33,229 bases of DNA from Myxococcota bacterium (GTDB lineage Bacteria; Myxococcota_A; Polyangia; JAAYKL01), in the NCBI GenBank assembly GCA_025453525.1, contig JALOQD010000061.1, positions 1 to 33,229 of the forward strand. The letters are read 5' to 3'. The notes below the pieces were generated by a model. That model was not told the origin of the DNA, made no database searches, and was given only the letters and a program-made list of their open reading frames with translations. How positions within the stretch are numbered: position 1 is the stretch's first letter; every line of letters begins with the position of its first letter. Shown piece after piece: positions 32,659 through 33,229 of this stretch. A program made the position numbers and the translations under genes.

Positions 32659-33229
32659 CTCCCACCGGGAGAATGATGTTGCTCCTTTTGCTTTCGACTC
32701 TGGCGCCCGCCGTGGCCACGCTCGGAGGAGAGCCGCCGCTGTGGACAGCTCTGCCCGCGGTGGCCGTGCTGCTCACGGCGACCGTGGATCGCCTCTGGGG
32801 GTGCAAACCGCGCCTCCAGCCCACTCGGAAGGTCGAGCCCGTTTTGTCCTTGGGCGTTTCCACGCAGGTGCGGCTCGAGGTGCGCAACACCTCCGGTCGC
32901 CCTGTCGCCTTCGATATCGCAGACACGCCTCCTTCGGGCAGCCGCTTCGAGCCCGCGGATGCGGTGCTATCGGCCGTGGCCCAGGCTCACAAGATATGCG
33001 AGCTGCAATACAGCCTCACGGCGCAGCGCCGGGGTCATCACGAATTTGGAGACCTCGAGATCGGCCATCCCAGCCTCTTGGGTCTGTGGTACGTCCGGCA
33101 TCGCACCGCGCTTCGCGACGAGGTGCAAGTCTTTCCCAACATCGAGGCCTTGCGGCGGTTCGAGTTGCTCGCCCGGGTCAACAACCTCGCGGACCTCGGG
33201 GTGCGGTCGGTGAGGATGAAGGGGGAGGG
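32655..33229 (+). CDS. DUF58-type membrane protein, 3' truncated by window edge
   Basis: The first 191 codons of a protein that runs off the window. Two close hydrophobic helices span about residues 8-45 (MMLLLLLSTLAPAVATLGG and ALPAVAVLLTATV). A beta-rich domain follows (EPVLSLGVSTQVRLEVRNTS, LTAQRRGHHEFGDLEIG), as in the N-terminal half of DUF58 proteins. The final visible residues RMKGEG are consistent with the start of the conserved GxGxEF element. Translation begins inside the MoxR stop codon. DUF58 proteins are the usual partner of MoxR ATPases. Confidence 0.85.
   Translation, partial: MTPTGRMMLLLLLSTLAPAVATLGGEPPLWTALPAVAVLLTATVDRLWGCKPRLQPTRKVEPVLSLGVSTQVRLEVRNTSGRPVAFDIADTPPSGSRFEPADAVLSAVAQAHKICELQYSLTAQRRGHHEFGDLEIGHPSLLGLWYVRHRTALRDEVQVFPNIEALRRFELLARVNNLADLGVRSVRMKGE

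Overview
The window looks like a chromosomal segment of a high-GC, Gram-negative, outer-membrane-rich bacterium, most plausibly from the Myxococcota/Bradymonadota part of the former deltaproteobacteria. This rests on style, not on a marker gene: many lipoproteins, two of them with Gly-Glu spacer tracts; a multihaem-type CxxxxCH/CxxCH lipoprotein; a very large SpvB/RHS protein; a TonB receptor carrying its own TonB-C-like domain; and a CarA/CarH-like MerR regulator. No rRNA, tRNA, CRISPR array, insertion sequence or integrase was found. I call 27 protein-coding genes; the last runs off the right edge.

Region by region. 87-464 (-) is a small membrane protein, separated from the next genes by a strong hairpin with a T-tract (507-583). 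732-2601 (+) is a tight trio: two lipoproteins and an MBL-fold hydrolase. 2561-3682 (-) is a flavodoxin-fold/SCP2 fusion converging on, and overlapping, the hydrolase. 3840-5890 holds two lipoproteins with acidic Gly-Glu stalks around an L,D-transpeptidase; the second carries four haem-type motifs. 5891-6691 is a gene-free, AT-richer gap with inverted repeats. 6692-16000 (+) is a polymorphic-toxin locus: a 2597-aa secreted SpvB/FG-GAP/RHS protein ending in a small toxin domain, an overlapping Imm53-type immunity gene, and a Cys-rich lipoprotein with two Notch/LNR-like repeats.

16285-18696 (-) is the DNA translocase FtsK, divergent from a small membrane protein (18830-19225). 19219-25587 (-) is a six-gene operon read right to left: ExbB, ExbD, TonB, a lipoprotein, a TonB-dependent receptor and a small outer-membrane-type protein. 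Divergent from it, 25967-26905 (+) is a MerR regulator with an adenosylcobalamin-binding domain. 26987-33229 (+) is an overlapping operon of RDD, SpoIIM-like, polytopic membrane, DUF4129, DUF4350, MoxR and DUF58 proteins. It is a widespread but poorly understood MoxR envelope module.

How the parts may work together: the TonB operon supplies a complete energised outer-membrane import system, and the neighbouring cobalamin-binding regulator makes B12-linked control a testable idea. The RHS/Imm53 pair is a toxin and its antidote joined by translational coupling. The MoxR operon probably forms one membrane complex. All function calls are from motif reading only; no database search was run.
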